Source of the DNA: Ecdyonurus torrentis
Lineage: Eukaryota; Arthropoda; Insecta; Ephemeroptera; Heptageniidae
Assembly: GCA_949318235.1 (NCBI GenBank)
Contig: OX439128.1
Span: 43,427,476 to 43,491,475 of the forward strand
Direction: 5' to 3'
DNA: 64,000 bases
Shown here: positions 13,901 to 25,195 of the stretch, piece after piece
Layout: each line of letters opens with the position of its first letter
Position numbering within the stretch: the stretch's first letter is position 1
Notes under the pieces: generated by a model
The model's database searches: none
What the model was told of the DNA's origin: nothing
The model's input: the letters and a program-made list of their open reading frames with translations, nothing else
Program-made: the position numbers and the translations under genes

Positions 13901-16900
13901 AAGCCCATAAGGTCCAATGTTAATTTCAATAATTTTTTTTCTCTTTTTCGGGACGGTCAAACATGAAATTTTATCACGGCTAGGTGTGACCCTTAGCTAC
14001 ACAATGACACCAAATTTAGACACAAAACAATTTAGTTTTTGAGATATAAGATCGGTACCCTACTCCCTTAACCATTAATAAAATGATAATTATCATACAC
14101 ACACACACAACCCCCCCCCCCCCCCCACATATATACACAGTATATATATGTACGTAGGTACGTACTGTACATATCTATTAATAATATGACGTTATTAGTC
14201 CCCTCTCACCATAAATAATCAAGTTAAAATCTGATTTTAAAAGAAAGCCAATGTAAATTATTAAGGGTCATTTTTTTTTTTTTATGATATTGCATGGAAA
14301 GTACTTATAAATTGTGTATTGCAATATATGTATTGACTATTTAGGGACTGCATACATCAAAACTCACTTGGATCCTATGTTAATTAGAACACCATATATT
14401 ACACAATAATTTCATTGCCTTAACTTATTTTGGGGCGCACACATCTCCCCCCTCCCCCCTCCTCCCCATTGAATGTTAACTTTCATGATCAAAAAATGGT
14501 TATTTATTTATTTTTTATTGATTAACCACACTTGGTGTACAACATAAACATAAATTTTCATTTATTACAGTCAGTTTTTTCTTCTCAATTATTATTATTT
14601 TTAACAATTACAATAAAATCTACATACTAGTGAGCACCATATAAACTTCAGTTTGGCAAAGTAACTGAATCATTAGAAAATGCAAGTCTATTTCTTTGTA
14701 AATTCTAATAAAGATGTCTCTATATTCTTGGCTTTAAATTGACGATAAATACACGACTTTTCAAATTAAAGATAAAATACGCGCCTTCAGACAACTTAAT
14801 CTTGATAAAAAAAATAATATAGAGATTCAGCCTGCGACTTACCTTATGAATCTAGCTAATCTAATTAATATAGTTAAACCACGTAACATAATATGATTGC
14901 AAAATTCTCGAAAATAAAAATAAATTGCGTGATTTCGTGATTCTAGCTTGTTTATTTTAAATTATAGGCGGAAAATATAACTTCTGCAGCCCATAACAAT
15001 CGATTGGCATCATATTTAAATATATTCATTTATTGCTGATCTCCTCGTAGCTTGCATTTATTGAGTCAAATTTTTATTTTTTTTGCAAACTAGGGAGAAT
15101 TTGCCGGATTGAAAATAACAATCTTAATACTGTAAAAAAAAAAAAAAGAGTTACGTGATATGTGATTTAAATAAACGTAATAAATACACACGTTTATTTA
15201 CTGTTAAATTATTGAACTCTATCTAGCATACTGTACAGCTATAGCAATTGAGGCAAGATATAACATTTCAATGTTATAATATACCTCTGTGTTGTTATAT
15301 TTTACCATGGCTTCTGTGTTGACGTTATTTGAGATATATGTGTGACACATTTTTCCTAGTGTTTTTGATATATTTTTAATACAGAGGATTATAATTATTG
15401 TGAAGCTCAATAAAAGATTTTTTTCTACTTAGATTATATTGCGTTTTTTTTATATTATTATTATTTATTATTTTATTATTATTATTGTTGTAAAAAAGTT
15501 GGCAATTTTCCAGAAATTTATATAACTATTTTAATGAAACGTGCATATTATTTTATTTTTCCACTACAAGACTACAACATGATATTCTTACTAGTATTAT
15601 AATTACGAAGGTTAAAAAACAAGTCACGTGATAATTGTAATAAAATCTCCAAGACCATACCAGGTATGCAGACTGCATTATAATGCAGTATATACAAGTG
15701 CAAGAAAATAATGTCAAACAACCACATAAGCTTTTTTTTTTTTTTTTCTGATGTGCGTAATTATAACTTCATTTGTAACTTTTATTGTGAACACTTTATT
15801 AAGCTAATGTAACAGTCAGTGGCATTATATAGATAAATAAGGCGCTGTCATGGCTACTGTACACACATTTGTGTTAATATATTTTACCATTTAAATTCAG
15901 CGCTTGTTTTTCTCATAAGAATAACAATGCAAATTTTACGCGATTTGTTGAATTGTAAAATATACTATCACAATCTTGTGTACCATTCAATTATACTGAT
16001 TGGCGGGAATCTTGCGAGAATTTAAAAGTGTGTGTGTGTGTGTGTGTGTTTTTTTTTTTTTTTTATTAACGCAATAAGTAAAATGTTACTTTATATCACG
16101 TTTTTAGTGAAACTTTTGCGCTATTTTTGTTGCAATATGAAATACCCATAGTAATTAAATTTTTGGTAACATTTAAAAGTTCTCTTAAATTCTGTGTGTA
16201 ACTATACCTTATCAACAATATGTTAATAAAATTAATTTAAAATAAAAATCTAACAAGTTTTATGTCGTCATTAATTGTAAAAGTGTGCAAATATTAAAAG
16301 ATAATTTATTTAATTAGTGATAAGATTGGGGCAATACAATTGATAAAGAAATGCAATCTGGATCTTTGGACCCATCCTATGTTGAATGTATAAAGACAAA
16401 TATACTATAGTGTGTAAACATAATGTGTTGTTCTATTTGTATATACATGGACCACAACTTGTTGGCGTTTTGCTTTACTGGTCACCAGATTCATCACTTG
16501 GATAGAAACAGTAGAGAGTAACACAAAGAAAAAAAAATTGTGTTGAAGTTATTGAAAAATCAGGGCTGTGTTGTTATATAATTGTAATTATTATAATTAC
16601 CTGTTAGTAGTGCTTCACTCTAAACTGTATGTAAAAACAAATTGAGATTCTAGGAATTTATGGCTGTGAAATAACAAGTTTGTTAATTACAACATATTTT
16701 TATGTGTAATTGAGATGTGCTGAAATAACACATCAATTTGAAGGTTAAATTGAGTAACATTATAGTAAGAGTAAACTAATATTATTTCAAATTTTATATT
16801 TTAAGTGAATAAGCATTGAAATTTCAAATAATTGCTATAGTGTTTTGTTTGTCTTTCTGCTGTAAGAAAACTATTCTCCTTTATGAAGACTTTGATATAT

Positions 16901-19900
16901 AATTTAATATTTAATTGAAGTTCAGTCATACAATGCCACAATCATATGAAAACACACCATTACTGGGCTCAACAAGTCAGCCTGTGTATGGAAACGTGAC
17001 ACGAGGATATTTACTTCGACGTCGTAGTCGACACAGAGCTTTCTTTCGTAACGTCTCACATCAAGTACCTCAGATCTGGACTCGACTAGTGATTCTCATG
17101 CGAAGATCTCACAAGAAATCAGTCAGAGCTGAAGGTTTTACCCACCTAGAAGACAAGGATGATCTCACGTGGACAAGAATGTTAGCTCAGTGTAGTAGTC
17201 CTTATACTAGACAACCAGATTATGTACATGATATGGCAGTGAAAATGGTGGAATCTGCAGGACTTGCACTAATGTAGATGCACTCTTCATTTTTAAAGTT
17301 GTAAATAAGTGTAAATATTGTTTGTGTTTTAGTAATCAAAAGAACGTGTGATATTATTGACAGATCTGATTTGTTCATTGTGACTATAATATAAAAGTGC
17401 ATCATAAGTGTAGTGTAAAATTTGATAAGTAAATTGTTTTATTTTCAGTACAATCTTTCATAATCAAGTGTTTACATTGAACATCTTATGCCCTTATTAT
17501 TGTTTCATATCATTTGAAGAAGTTGCCGCAATATAATATTCTATTTTAAGGTGATTTAACTATTTTTCCATTACTCTTCCGTTTACTAACTCCAGTTACT
17601 TTCAGTTTACTCTTTCAGCTCACAAAATATTAATAATAAGACCAATGCGCTTAAATTATTTACATTCAAAACTGTGACTTGTTCATCATAGATGATCACT
17701 GATCACTCACTTAACATTGTAAAAAGTAGGGCCTTACCTTAACAGATAACCATGAGTGGGATGATAGTTCAGTTAGCAGAATAGACTGCAGCAGTCAATG
17801 TGCATTATTAAAATTAATCTGTGTTTCTAAGGGTGGGTGGTGGGACTATTTAAGGCAATGCTAGTTTTATAATATACCACTTTAAAAAAGGCATCCACTA
17901 TGGCCACTATGGGTAAAAAAAAAAAAATAAACCCTTTTTTAAAATGTTTTCAGGTGGCGACAACTGGATGCATGCTCCAAGCGGCCCTCCTAACTGCCCC
18001 CCAGGTTTGGAGTATCTCACCATGATTGATCAGCTCCTCGTGCAACAGAAGGTGGAAGTTCTTGAAGGTAAAATATAGCAACTACAAGTAAATTTTATTC
18101 TTCTTAGATTGCTTAATATCAAAATTATATTATGTGTAATTTATGACTAAAAACCTAACTGTAAAAGCATTTGAATCATTAAATTGTCGTGGTAAATCTA
18201 AGATTTAGATGGAATGTATTTCAATAATTCTCCAGAAATAGTGAATAATAATAAATTATGTATCATGCAATACACCAATATTGTTTCCTAATTAGTAAGT
18301 ATATTTAAAAATCAATATGAATGTTAATCTGTAATCTCAAAAGTGTGGTGATAATTAATTTAATAAAGAAAATAATAAATCATTTTGGTTTGGATATATT
18401 ATTAGAAAAGAGTAAGAAACCAGCAAGTGCCTTACTGACGTCTGTAGTTAGCTGATTGATGGCAGAGACAAATATTAACATTGGTTTAAATGTTTCGAGG
18501 GCAAAAGCCCTCTTCTTTGGTTTCTTATTAGAATGTAATGTGTATCAAGTAGTAACCAAAAAAGTGTGTAGGTATTAAAAAATAAAAAGTGAAACAAGAA
18601 ATAAAAATTGTGTAAGTGTGAATCAAATAAATATTTTGTTGTAGCTTTGACTGGATTTGAAACAAAGAACAAATTCACCGTGAAGAACAGTATGGGTCAG
18701 AAAATTTATCACGCCAAAGAAAGCAGCAACTGTCTGACTCGTAACTGCTGTGGACCTATCCGTCCATTTGACATGAAGATTTTGGATAATTTCCAAAACC
18801 AAGTGATCCACTTGCATCGTCCTCTGGCTTGTCAGAGCTGCTTCTTCCCATGCTGCTTGCAGGTCAGTGTAAAGCTAGCACTCAATTTATTGGGATATTA
18901 ATTAAGTATTGAGCACAGCTAAAAAACTCTATTTTCTCTCCCTCTCTTAAAAAAACAATAAAAATAATTCACCTATATCATTTTTACTTTTTTGACACTA
19001 ACCACATATTCATTTACTAAATTATTATTGTTTTTAGATTTATGATGTTTAAACTAGTTGTCAAAGAAAACATCAGCATTAATGCTGCACTTGTAATGTA
19101 TTTTAAAAAATATTCAATATTTGACATTGCTAAAAGAAAAAAAAAATCCCAGTAACATGCAAATTCATATGTACAATTAGTTATGATAGACTATATTAAA
19201 CTAACATACTGATGGTGATTTCATTATTTGCTGACAGACCATGGAAGTGACATCTCCCCCTGGTACTTTGGTGGGCACTGTAGAGCAAGATTGGAGTATC
19301 CTTGCTCCTCAATTCAGCGTCAAGGATGCTGCTGGCAACACAGTCCTCAAGATCAAAGGTCCCATCTGCACTTTCAGTATTTGTGGAGACGTAGAGTTCA
19401 AGGTAGGTCTTATATTGGTTGTAAATAAATTACAAACTAGTGTTTAAGGTGGTGAGCTATCTGTCTATAAGGAACGCAGAATTTATTCAGATGTTTCTAT
19501 TTTAGATATAAAATACATAAAATTAAACTGAACACGACTAAAAATCTTAGTTATAATGTACCTTAAATGGTCGAAAGCTTTATAAAAATTTATTTATAAG
19601 CTGATTTTTAATAAGGGAGTACCAAATTGTAAAAAAAAATATATATATAAAAAAATAAAAATTGCCTGGTAAACTACAAATAAAGGGGGGTGCATTATCA
19701 AAAGAAAGAATTGTGAAACCAACAAGCACCTTGATGACGTCAGTAGCTAGAAGTTCTTCACCTAGCTACTGATTTCATTGTGCTAAGGCACTTGTTGGTT
19801 TCCCTGTCCAAACTTAAATAGTTTTAATTTCTTAAAAAAATAAAGGGGGCAATTTGACAAAAACTTAGAGGCACTAAAATAAAAACCAATAAAGTGAAAA

Positions 19901-21888
19901 TTCTTATTATGATGAATGATGAGTAAGTGGAACTAAATTAAATAAATTTTCCCCAATTTTTCCTAATCTGTCTATGTGTTTTGAACTATCAAATCTTTTT
20001 ATTATCATACATATCGCATAGTTGATTTTTCAATAATATTTAGGCCAGCAGATAAACAAAATACATTTTTGAAAGGACGAGGTTTAGGCCTGACTTAATG
20101 TCTGGCCCACTCTTACACCTAATCCTCTTCAAATAAATGGTATTCATATTCTAGACATTTGATGATAAAAAAAAAGAAAGTAAAAATAAGTAATTGAACC
20201 AGGGTCGGCCTGGGAGGAAAAGGCCCGGTCCGCGAGATTACAAAAGGCCCCGCAAAGAAAGGGGGGTTTGGGGGCGAAGCCCCCAAAAAATGCGCCGCAG
20301 GAGAAAATTTTTTGAGACCACGCCCCCTTTTAATTAGGAATTTACTTAAAATACTTCACTTTTGTATGAGATTTTTATGACATGCACACTACAAATAAAA
20401 TCATTATAATGTTTTTAAATGAGCTAAGATAATGGAGAAAAATATGGTGTTAAGAAAAAAGCTTAAATTAAAAAATACAATTGAATAAAATCAACTATTT
20501 TATTTAAACGCGGAGAATGACAGCTTTCTTTGTTTAGGATCATTTCCACACTTGTCCAATTCTTTTCTAGCGGACTGAGTACGTTTCAGTGCACCAGTAT
20601 TGTGTTTATATTCTGGTTTAGAAAACATTTAGGAGCAATAATTTAATTATAAATTTATCTTTACTAATTAGTATTGTCACACAGACACACTTTTGCCGCA
20701 CCATAAGTCACGCATTTCTTCCCCGCCGTTCAATCAAAAAATCACATTTTTTTTATTATTTTTACCAATATAAAGGGGGACAAATTATATAAAGGTGAAC
20801 AATAACAAAACAATTGCTAATTGACCACTAAACTAGAGTTCACTAGGAGTGCAATTTTTAAAAAAAAATTAAAAGCGGATAGAATTTTAAGATTGGATGT
20901 AATTTGTTATCGTCTTTTGAAAGAAAAAGAAATTTTATCAGTCTGAAATAGTCCTTTTAATTTTCTTCTTCTTCTCCTTTTTTTTTTTTTTTTTTTTTTT
21001 TTTCTTCTTCTTTTTTTTTTTTTTTTTTTTTTTAATGTGAGTGTTGTGGGCACGGCAAGGGCCCGCGCCCGGGGGGGCCCGGTCCGCAATCGCGGACTAG
21101 CGGACCTGGCCAGGCCGACCCTGAATTGAACCCAGTAGTAGTCGGGCCATGCTAGGAGTATGTGCTGGCCTTCACAATTGAGAGCTGAGACAAACCAAGC
21201 CCAGAATAACAATAATAATAGTACATTATAACAGTTCTTCTGAATAGAGACGTCGTAGCAGAGCTTTTTTGCGATGTGACTATGAGCTCTATGAAAAGAA
21301 CAGGTAAGATTCAAAGTCGCATCACAAAAAAACCCTCTACAACAACGTTTCTATCCGGAAGACTTGATAAGCTACATATTGGTAATGCTAAGACCATTTT
21401 AAGTAAATAAATGACTTGTTTTGTTCACTTATATATTATTTGTTTAATTTGTTTGTCTTAATTTATCACTATGTCCTGTGTAAACAGTTAAGATAAACTT
21501 TGTCCTCTCAAGTTTGTAATGTGTTATAATGTGTTTACAGGTTATGTCAGCAGATGGTTCCACACAAGTGGGCAAAATCTCCAAGCAATGGTCAGGTCTG
21601 CTGCGTGAGACTTTCACTGACTCCGACTACTTCGGCATCACTTTCCCCATGGACTTGGACGTCAAGATGAAGGCAGTCATGTTAGGCGCTTGCTTCCTTA
21701 TCGTGAGTACTCCTCATTTAATATTACTTTCATCAATAGTAATCTTTCACCATTGAAATTTTAGTGATCAGAATTGCATTTACTCGTACATGCAAAAAAT
21801 ATTATTAAACAATTTATGTTCAGTTAACTTGCAAAATAATAATATTATTAAATAAAGTAATAAATAAATACAAAATAATAATACTTTG

Positions 21889-21925
<37 letters not shown>

Positions 21926-22509
21926 ACTATGCTAATTTTTAACTCAAAACAGAGCACACAAAGAAGCAGTTTACTATTTTTTCATATTTAAGCCCATGTG
22001 GTGTAGTGGTTAGCGTGCTCGTTTGGCACGCTGGAGGTTTGGCGTTCGTTACCAAGCTGGGTTGGCCTTGAAAGGCCAGATTGTAAGAGCGGTGGTTAGA
22101 ATGGTGAAGTTTCAGTGTGTTTCAATGTGTACGTTTCCGCTGCAATGCGTGGGTTGGCCAGGCAGTTTGACCACCTCTCGTCCATAGTGGTGAGTGCTGC
22201 CATCATAAGATTTGGTGGTCCAAGCTGCACAGGTCTGGTATTAGGAGCCCAGAGGAGTGTGGTATTAAGGGTAGAGCCTGTGGTCTTGTAAGCCACAGAT
22301 CATTGTAAGCCCTCTTACTAGACAGGATTCGTCCTGGCCTACCCTGAAAGGGACTATGGCGTCATGATATGTATGTATGCATTTGTAAGACAAATACATG
22401 TATTAGCAAATTTTTATTCATGTTGATTATTTTTTATGCTGTCTTTCAGGATGCAATGTTCTTTGAGAAGAAAGGCAACGAGGAGAGAGATGGCATTGGA
22501 ATGTTCTAA
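7958..22509 (+). CDS. PLSCR: Phospholipid scramblase (PLSCR family), seven coding exons
   Basis: Family members are membrane-associated calcium-binding proteins linked to bilayer lipid scrambling and to signalling. The exons I assembled are 7958-8003, 10624-10932, 17954-18067, 18645-18862, 19238-19402, 21541-21702 and 22450-22509. They join in frame to 1074 nt (357 aa). Residues 1 to about 118 form a Pro/Gly/Tyr-rich tail with YPPPQG repeats, as in other scramblases. The core starts near CPPGLEYL and contains LTGFE and NCCGP. A Cys cluster CQSCFFPCC (about 219-227) is the likely palmitoylation site, GKISKQW matches the family's nuclear-localisation segment, and TDSDYFGI (from about 309) is the Ca-binding segment. 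The final hydrophobic stretch [10 protein letters not shown] (about 329-338) precedes a short tail. Intron 2 starts with GC (AAG|GCAAGA); all others are GT-AG. A further donor follows the stop codon directly. Confidence 0.95.
8245..8369. mobile_element. Short MITE with GGCCTGTTCACA termini
   Basis: ATGGCCTGTTCACA on the left is matched by the inverse TGTGAACAGCCCAT on the right, about 100 bp apart and flanked by TA. Related copies sit at about 36756-36880, 41152-41330 and 45290-45440, and a further one at about 9690-9970. Confidence 0.6.
8574..8938 (-). repeat. tRNA-derived SINE inserted in an older repeat
   Basis: Reading the minus strand, a tRNA-like head has an A-box-like TAGCCTAGTGCTTC (8904-8891) and a B-box-like GGGATCAATCCC (8853-8842) about 40 nt apart, and the element ends in a TTA/TAA-rich tail at 8574-8600. 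It splits a copy of the repeat family seen whole at 11.3-11.7 kb: the sequence GTAAGGCCCTTGCTG lies before it and CCTAACGGTGAAGGTTTATTTTCC after it. Confidence 0.65.
9690..9970. mobile_element. Nested inverted-repeat elements
   Basis: An inner element has termini GGGCCGATCCAG (9803-9814) and CTGGATCTGCCC (about 9946-9957). It sits inside a GGCCTGTTCACA-type element whose arms include CACAATAAGCTTTTTCTA and its inverse. ATTGTGAC and ATTGTGAA flank the inner element, close to an 8-bp duplication. Confidence 0.4.
10171..10477. mobile_element. Long-arm foldback element flanked by TTAA
   Basis: Arms of about 140 bp face each other with only a few mismatches around a short spacer, starting AGGCGTAGAACACC and ending with its inverse. 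TTAA lies directly on both sides (10167-10170 and 10478-10481), as expected for piggyBac-type target duplication. It lies in scramblase intron 1, so the pre-mRNA could fold into a long hairpin. Confidence 0.75.
11299..11720. mobile_element. Inverted-dimer repeat flanked by a 17-bp direct repeat
   Basis: Arms of about 165 bp (about 11327-11490 and 11500-11667) are near-perfect inverse copies. A perfect 17-bp direct repeat (11299-11315 and 11704-11720) brackets the element, longer than normal DNA-transposon duplications. Half copies or fragments with the same GTAAGGCMCTTGCTGGTTTC core appear at about 8370-8565, 9005-9040, 18410-18450 and 19705-19800. Confidence 0.6.
12045..12331. mobile_element. 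Foldback MITE with a 9-bp target duplication (Mutator-like)
   Basis: TAGAGAACTTTAACA at the left is matched by its inverse at the right, with extended similarity inward. AAGGTCGTC occurs immediately outside both ends (12036-12044 and 12332-12340), a perfect 9-bp duplication. That length is typical of Mutator-like elements. The flanking DNA reads as one continuous, more GC-balanced sequence once the element is removed. Confidence 0.75.
12815..13245 (-). repeat. Interspersed SINE-like repeat with an ATT/AAT tail
   Basis: A GC-richer block reads on the minus strand into an (AAT)n tail at about 12797-12822. The part 12840-13050 is recognisably repeated at about 44405-44635 (shared CGGGCTCATACTGAA, GACACTTTTCCG and GAGCTCA blocks). 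ORFs across it are a by-product of its base composition. Confidence 0.6.
13742..14067. mobile_element. 326-bp MITE with 16-bp terminal repeats and TTAA duplication
   Basis: GGGAGTAGGGTACCGA begins the element and its exact inverse ends it. TTAA flanks both sides (13738-13741 and 14068-14071), pointing to mobilisation by a piggyBac-type transposase. There is no coding capacity. Confidence 0.8.
16933..17277 (+). CDS. Unrecognised 114-aa protein nested in scramblase intron 2
   Basis: An uninterrupted frame runs from ATG 16933 to TAG 17275-17277 on the same strand as the scramblase, inside its 7-kb GC-AG intron. I do not recognise the family. An N-terminal ENTPLL fits an acidic dileucine sorting signal. 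Next comes a strongly basic stretch (LLRRRSRHR, then MRRSHKK), then a mixed, less basic C-terminal third containing LEDKDD. No signal peptide or clear membrane segment is seen. Composition is more GC-balanced than the flanks, and neither homopolymers nor repeats explain the frame, which argues for real coding. A TTG-started extension to 16915 is possible but unnecessary. It could be an intronless nested gene, a retrocopy or an alternative exon. No confirming splice sites were found. Confidence 0.5.
   Translation: MPQSYENTPLLGSTSQPVYGNVTRGYLLRRRSRHRAFFRNVSHQVPQIWTRLVILMRRSHKKSVRAEGFTHLEDKDDLTWTRMLAQCSSPYTRQPDYVHDMAVKMVESAGLALM
20200..21123. mobile_element. Complete non-autonomous hAT element (924 bp)
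   Basis: Perfect 14-bp terminal inverted repeats, CAGGGTCGGCCTGG at the left and its inverse at the right, are flanked by a perfect 8-bp duplication AATTGAAC (20192-20199 and 21124-21131). The CAGGG terminus and 8-bp duplication are hAT hallmarks. Subterminal GGCCCGGTCCGC copies occur near both ends. The interior has no transposase ORF. It lies in the scramblase intron between exons 5 and 6. Confidence 0.9.
21990..22380 (+). repeat. tRNA-derived SINE
   Basis: The head has an A-box-like TAGTGGTTAGCG (about 22004-22015) and a B-box-like GCGTTCGTTACC (about 22042-22053), followed by an unrelated body. A second, inverted copy of the body lies at about 52810-52990, sharing the GGACGAGAGGTGGTCAAACTG block read on the other strand. 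It sits in the last scramblase coding intron. Confidence 0.7.
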
Positions 22510-23145
22510 GGTGATTATTGCTATTATTATTAAGCGATTAATTATTAATAAAAAAATTGGCTGCGATTGTAAATTATATTAATAAAAAGATGTGTTGATT
22601 TGATAATAGAAAAACAGATAGATTAGAAAAAATTTAGGAATGGGAGACAGAATGATGTTAGTCTGACAAATTCTGCATGTTATTAGCTTGTTATTAAGAT
22701 GCATTTTATGTTACAATACTTAGGTGAGTAATTTGTGGTATGTATTTATATAGGAGTACAAAATAAAAATAAAAAAACTCTGAACAGTGCAAATTTCTTG
22801 ACCATTATCTCTGCCCCACTCACTTATCTGGCAAAAATGTTGCATGTTGCTGCATCGCAGGCAAGATTCTGTCTCATGCGTTGTCATTCACTTGAGTGAT
22901 GTTTCTGCTTTGCATTTCTGTTCTACTTTGCTGGCAAGACCAGGTGTGAGATGGCCACAACAGTTGCACTGTCCAGAGGTAAAAATTGTTTTTAGGTATG
23001 TTGCACTCTATATTAATGCATACCACAAAACAACTCCTCTAAACAACATAAAATAAAAAGTAAGCGAGTCCGAGTATTTTATAACATTAAAGGCATCATA
23101 ATAATTTTACATTATGGCTACATGTATCTTGCTGCGGAAAAAAAG

Positions 23146-23318
23146 TCTATCTCGTATTTTGTCAGGGGAAGCAAAAGGCCTATCTCGTTTTTTGTCATTG
23201 GAAGCAAAAGGTCCATCTCGTTCCCGAACGTTATGGAGATTGCGCTCGAGATAGACCTTTTGCTTCCACTGACAAAAAACAAGATAGGCCTTTTGCTTCC
23301 CCTGACAAAATACGAGAT
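23146..23318. repeat. Palindrome of a doubled 33-bp repeat
   Basis: Two tandem about 33-bp units (TATCTCGT..TTTTGTCA..GGAAGCAAAAGG) at about 23149-23214 are followed, around a short centre, by the inverse of both. ORFs on both strands here are products of the symmetry. It lies in the probable 3' UTR intron of the scramblase. Confidence 0.65.
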
Positions 23319-24659
23319 CAACTTGTATCTTTCAGCATTATAGCTGTATAATAATAGGCTTTTTTAGTATTCAATCTATCAAACCGCAATTGTTTTTTTC
23401 CTAATAAAATATTTATACGTATTTTATGTATTTATATTTTATTATTGTTTCAGGTTGGCAGGAATCCATCTTTAATTCTTCTTTAAAATACCTGCTTTTT
23501 TATTTTAATTTTAATTGAGCTTATCATTAAGAAGCCTGAATGTTACAGTCAAACCTTAACATTATGATTCTTATATAATTTAATTAAGTCTTGTAACATA
23601 CAACAAACAAAGAAAGCTTCTTTGTTTTTAAATTAATTTAAATTGGATCATTTAGTGAATTATTTTTATAACAATTTTTTTTTTAGTTTAAAGTTTTAAT
23701 TTCAAATTAGATACAAAATTAGTATAAAATTTATTTCAAAAATATTTTTTATATGTAACTTATTATGCAGTCCAAAAAATTATATATATTCATAAATTCA
23801 TTGTTTCCTAGTTTGCAAAGAAAAAATATATTATAATATTCAAACAAATATTAATTGAAAAAAATATATATATTTAATCTATAATATACTGTATGTTATT
23901 AAAAAAAAAAAGGGTGTTTGATATATGTAATATATACCTAATGATAAAATCTCAAAATATTTATCAAATGAAAAATATTTGGGAGAAAAAAAAATGTTTA
24001 AAAAAATTATAATGTGCTGAAACTATAATTGAAGATACAGCAAAAATGTGAATCAGACTCTACGTAAAATGTAATGAGAATGTATCTTGCATCATTCTTA
24101 TAAATATCTCAAGTCAAACTTGATCTAAAACAAAACAAAGTTTGTTTTGTTTGTTCAGATAAACTTGATCTGATACTTCGTTAATGTTGTTGTGGTTCTT
24201 GTAAGTTAAGGTAATAAAATATAATTTGGTGAGGTATCAAGCAGTGATGAAACATATTTTAACCGTGAAAATATATCAGGGTTTCTACATTGACAACATA
24301 TTAAGCATGTAAACAGGTGATTTCCGCTCGGACAGTCTGAAAAAAAAGAAGGTTTGAGTGTGATAGGCTGAAGAGTGCTGAAACGAGAGTTTTTATTTTA
24401 TGCATGCAAAATTTGTGTCAATGTAGAAACCTTAAAAAATAGTTGACTATCAGCTATTAACTATTATTAATTTTATGAACAATGCGGTTACAAAAATGTA
24501 AACTTCCAGCTGAAATAAAATTATATTTATAATTATTAGCCTATTATTTTTTAAGATTCTTATAATTATTTTTAAACCTAATATGTAAGATGAGCCACTA
24601 TTAAAACTTAAGTTTCAAACTTTTGTGGTGTTATTATATTAAATTATGTTTACTATTCA

Positions 24660-25195
24660 AATTTGCTTTAAGGATACACTTAACTCTAAAAATAAGTATG
24701 TTTTATTCTTCAAAACAATTCAATAGAAATTAGTAATTTCTTTGACTTTTCTAGCCCTTGGAATAAGAGAGCCCCGCAAAGGTAACAAGATATGGTACAA
24801 GGTACAAGTCTTTCTACTATGAGAGTAAAAAAGATGTGCCTCTTGCTCCATTGGCCAATGAAGGAACAACTGTTTTGAGACCAACTTTAAGCGATTTCGG
24901 TCACATCCGCTTCCGTTTTGACGTACTGCGCATGCATAGTACGTCAAAATGGAAGCGGGTGTGAGTGAAATTGCTTAAAGTTGGGTTCAAAACAGTTGTT
25001 CTTTTATCAGTCAATCTGCTAAGCTTACCTGAGAAAGTGTATAGGCTTATTATACACACGTCACACTTCCTCTCATCAAGGACTAGAAAAGTTAATTAAA
25101 CAACTAATTTCTTTTGGATTGTTTTGAAGATTAATAAAAATTACTTACTTTTAAGGTTAAATATGTTTTTAAGAATTTCATTTGTGCAGCATAAA
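24660..25195. mobile_element. Long foldback element with decayed arms
   Basis: Two arms of about 260 bp face each other around TGCGCATGCA (about 24926-24935). The inner 75 bp match closely (ACTTTAAGC, CACATCCGCTTCC, TGACGTAC) and similarity continues outward through CTTTTCTAG to both ends with increasing mismatch. Termini and target duplication are unclear. Confidence 0.6.

Noticed and set aside
16915..16932. TTG-initiated N-terminal extension of the nested ORF
   Set aside because: Eukaryotic initiation at the in-frame ATG at 16933 is simpler and nothing supports the extension.
20907..21314. 135-codon ORF with long Lys/Arg run
   Set aside because: It crosses the T-runs and right end of the hAT element and is explained by homopolymer translation.
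21990..22080. Functional tRNA gene
   Set aside because: The A-box and B-box resemblance belongs to a SINE head; a clean cloverleaf and terminator are not seen.
23118..23343. Similar ORFs on both strands
   Set aside because: They are products of the palindromic doubled repeat.
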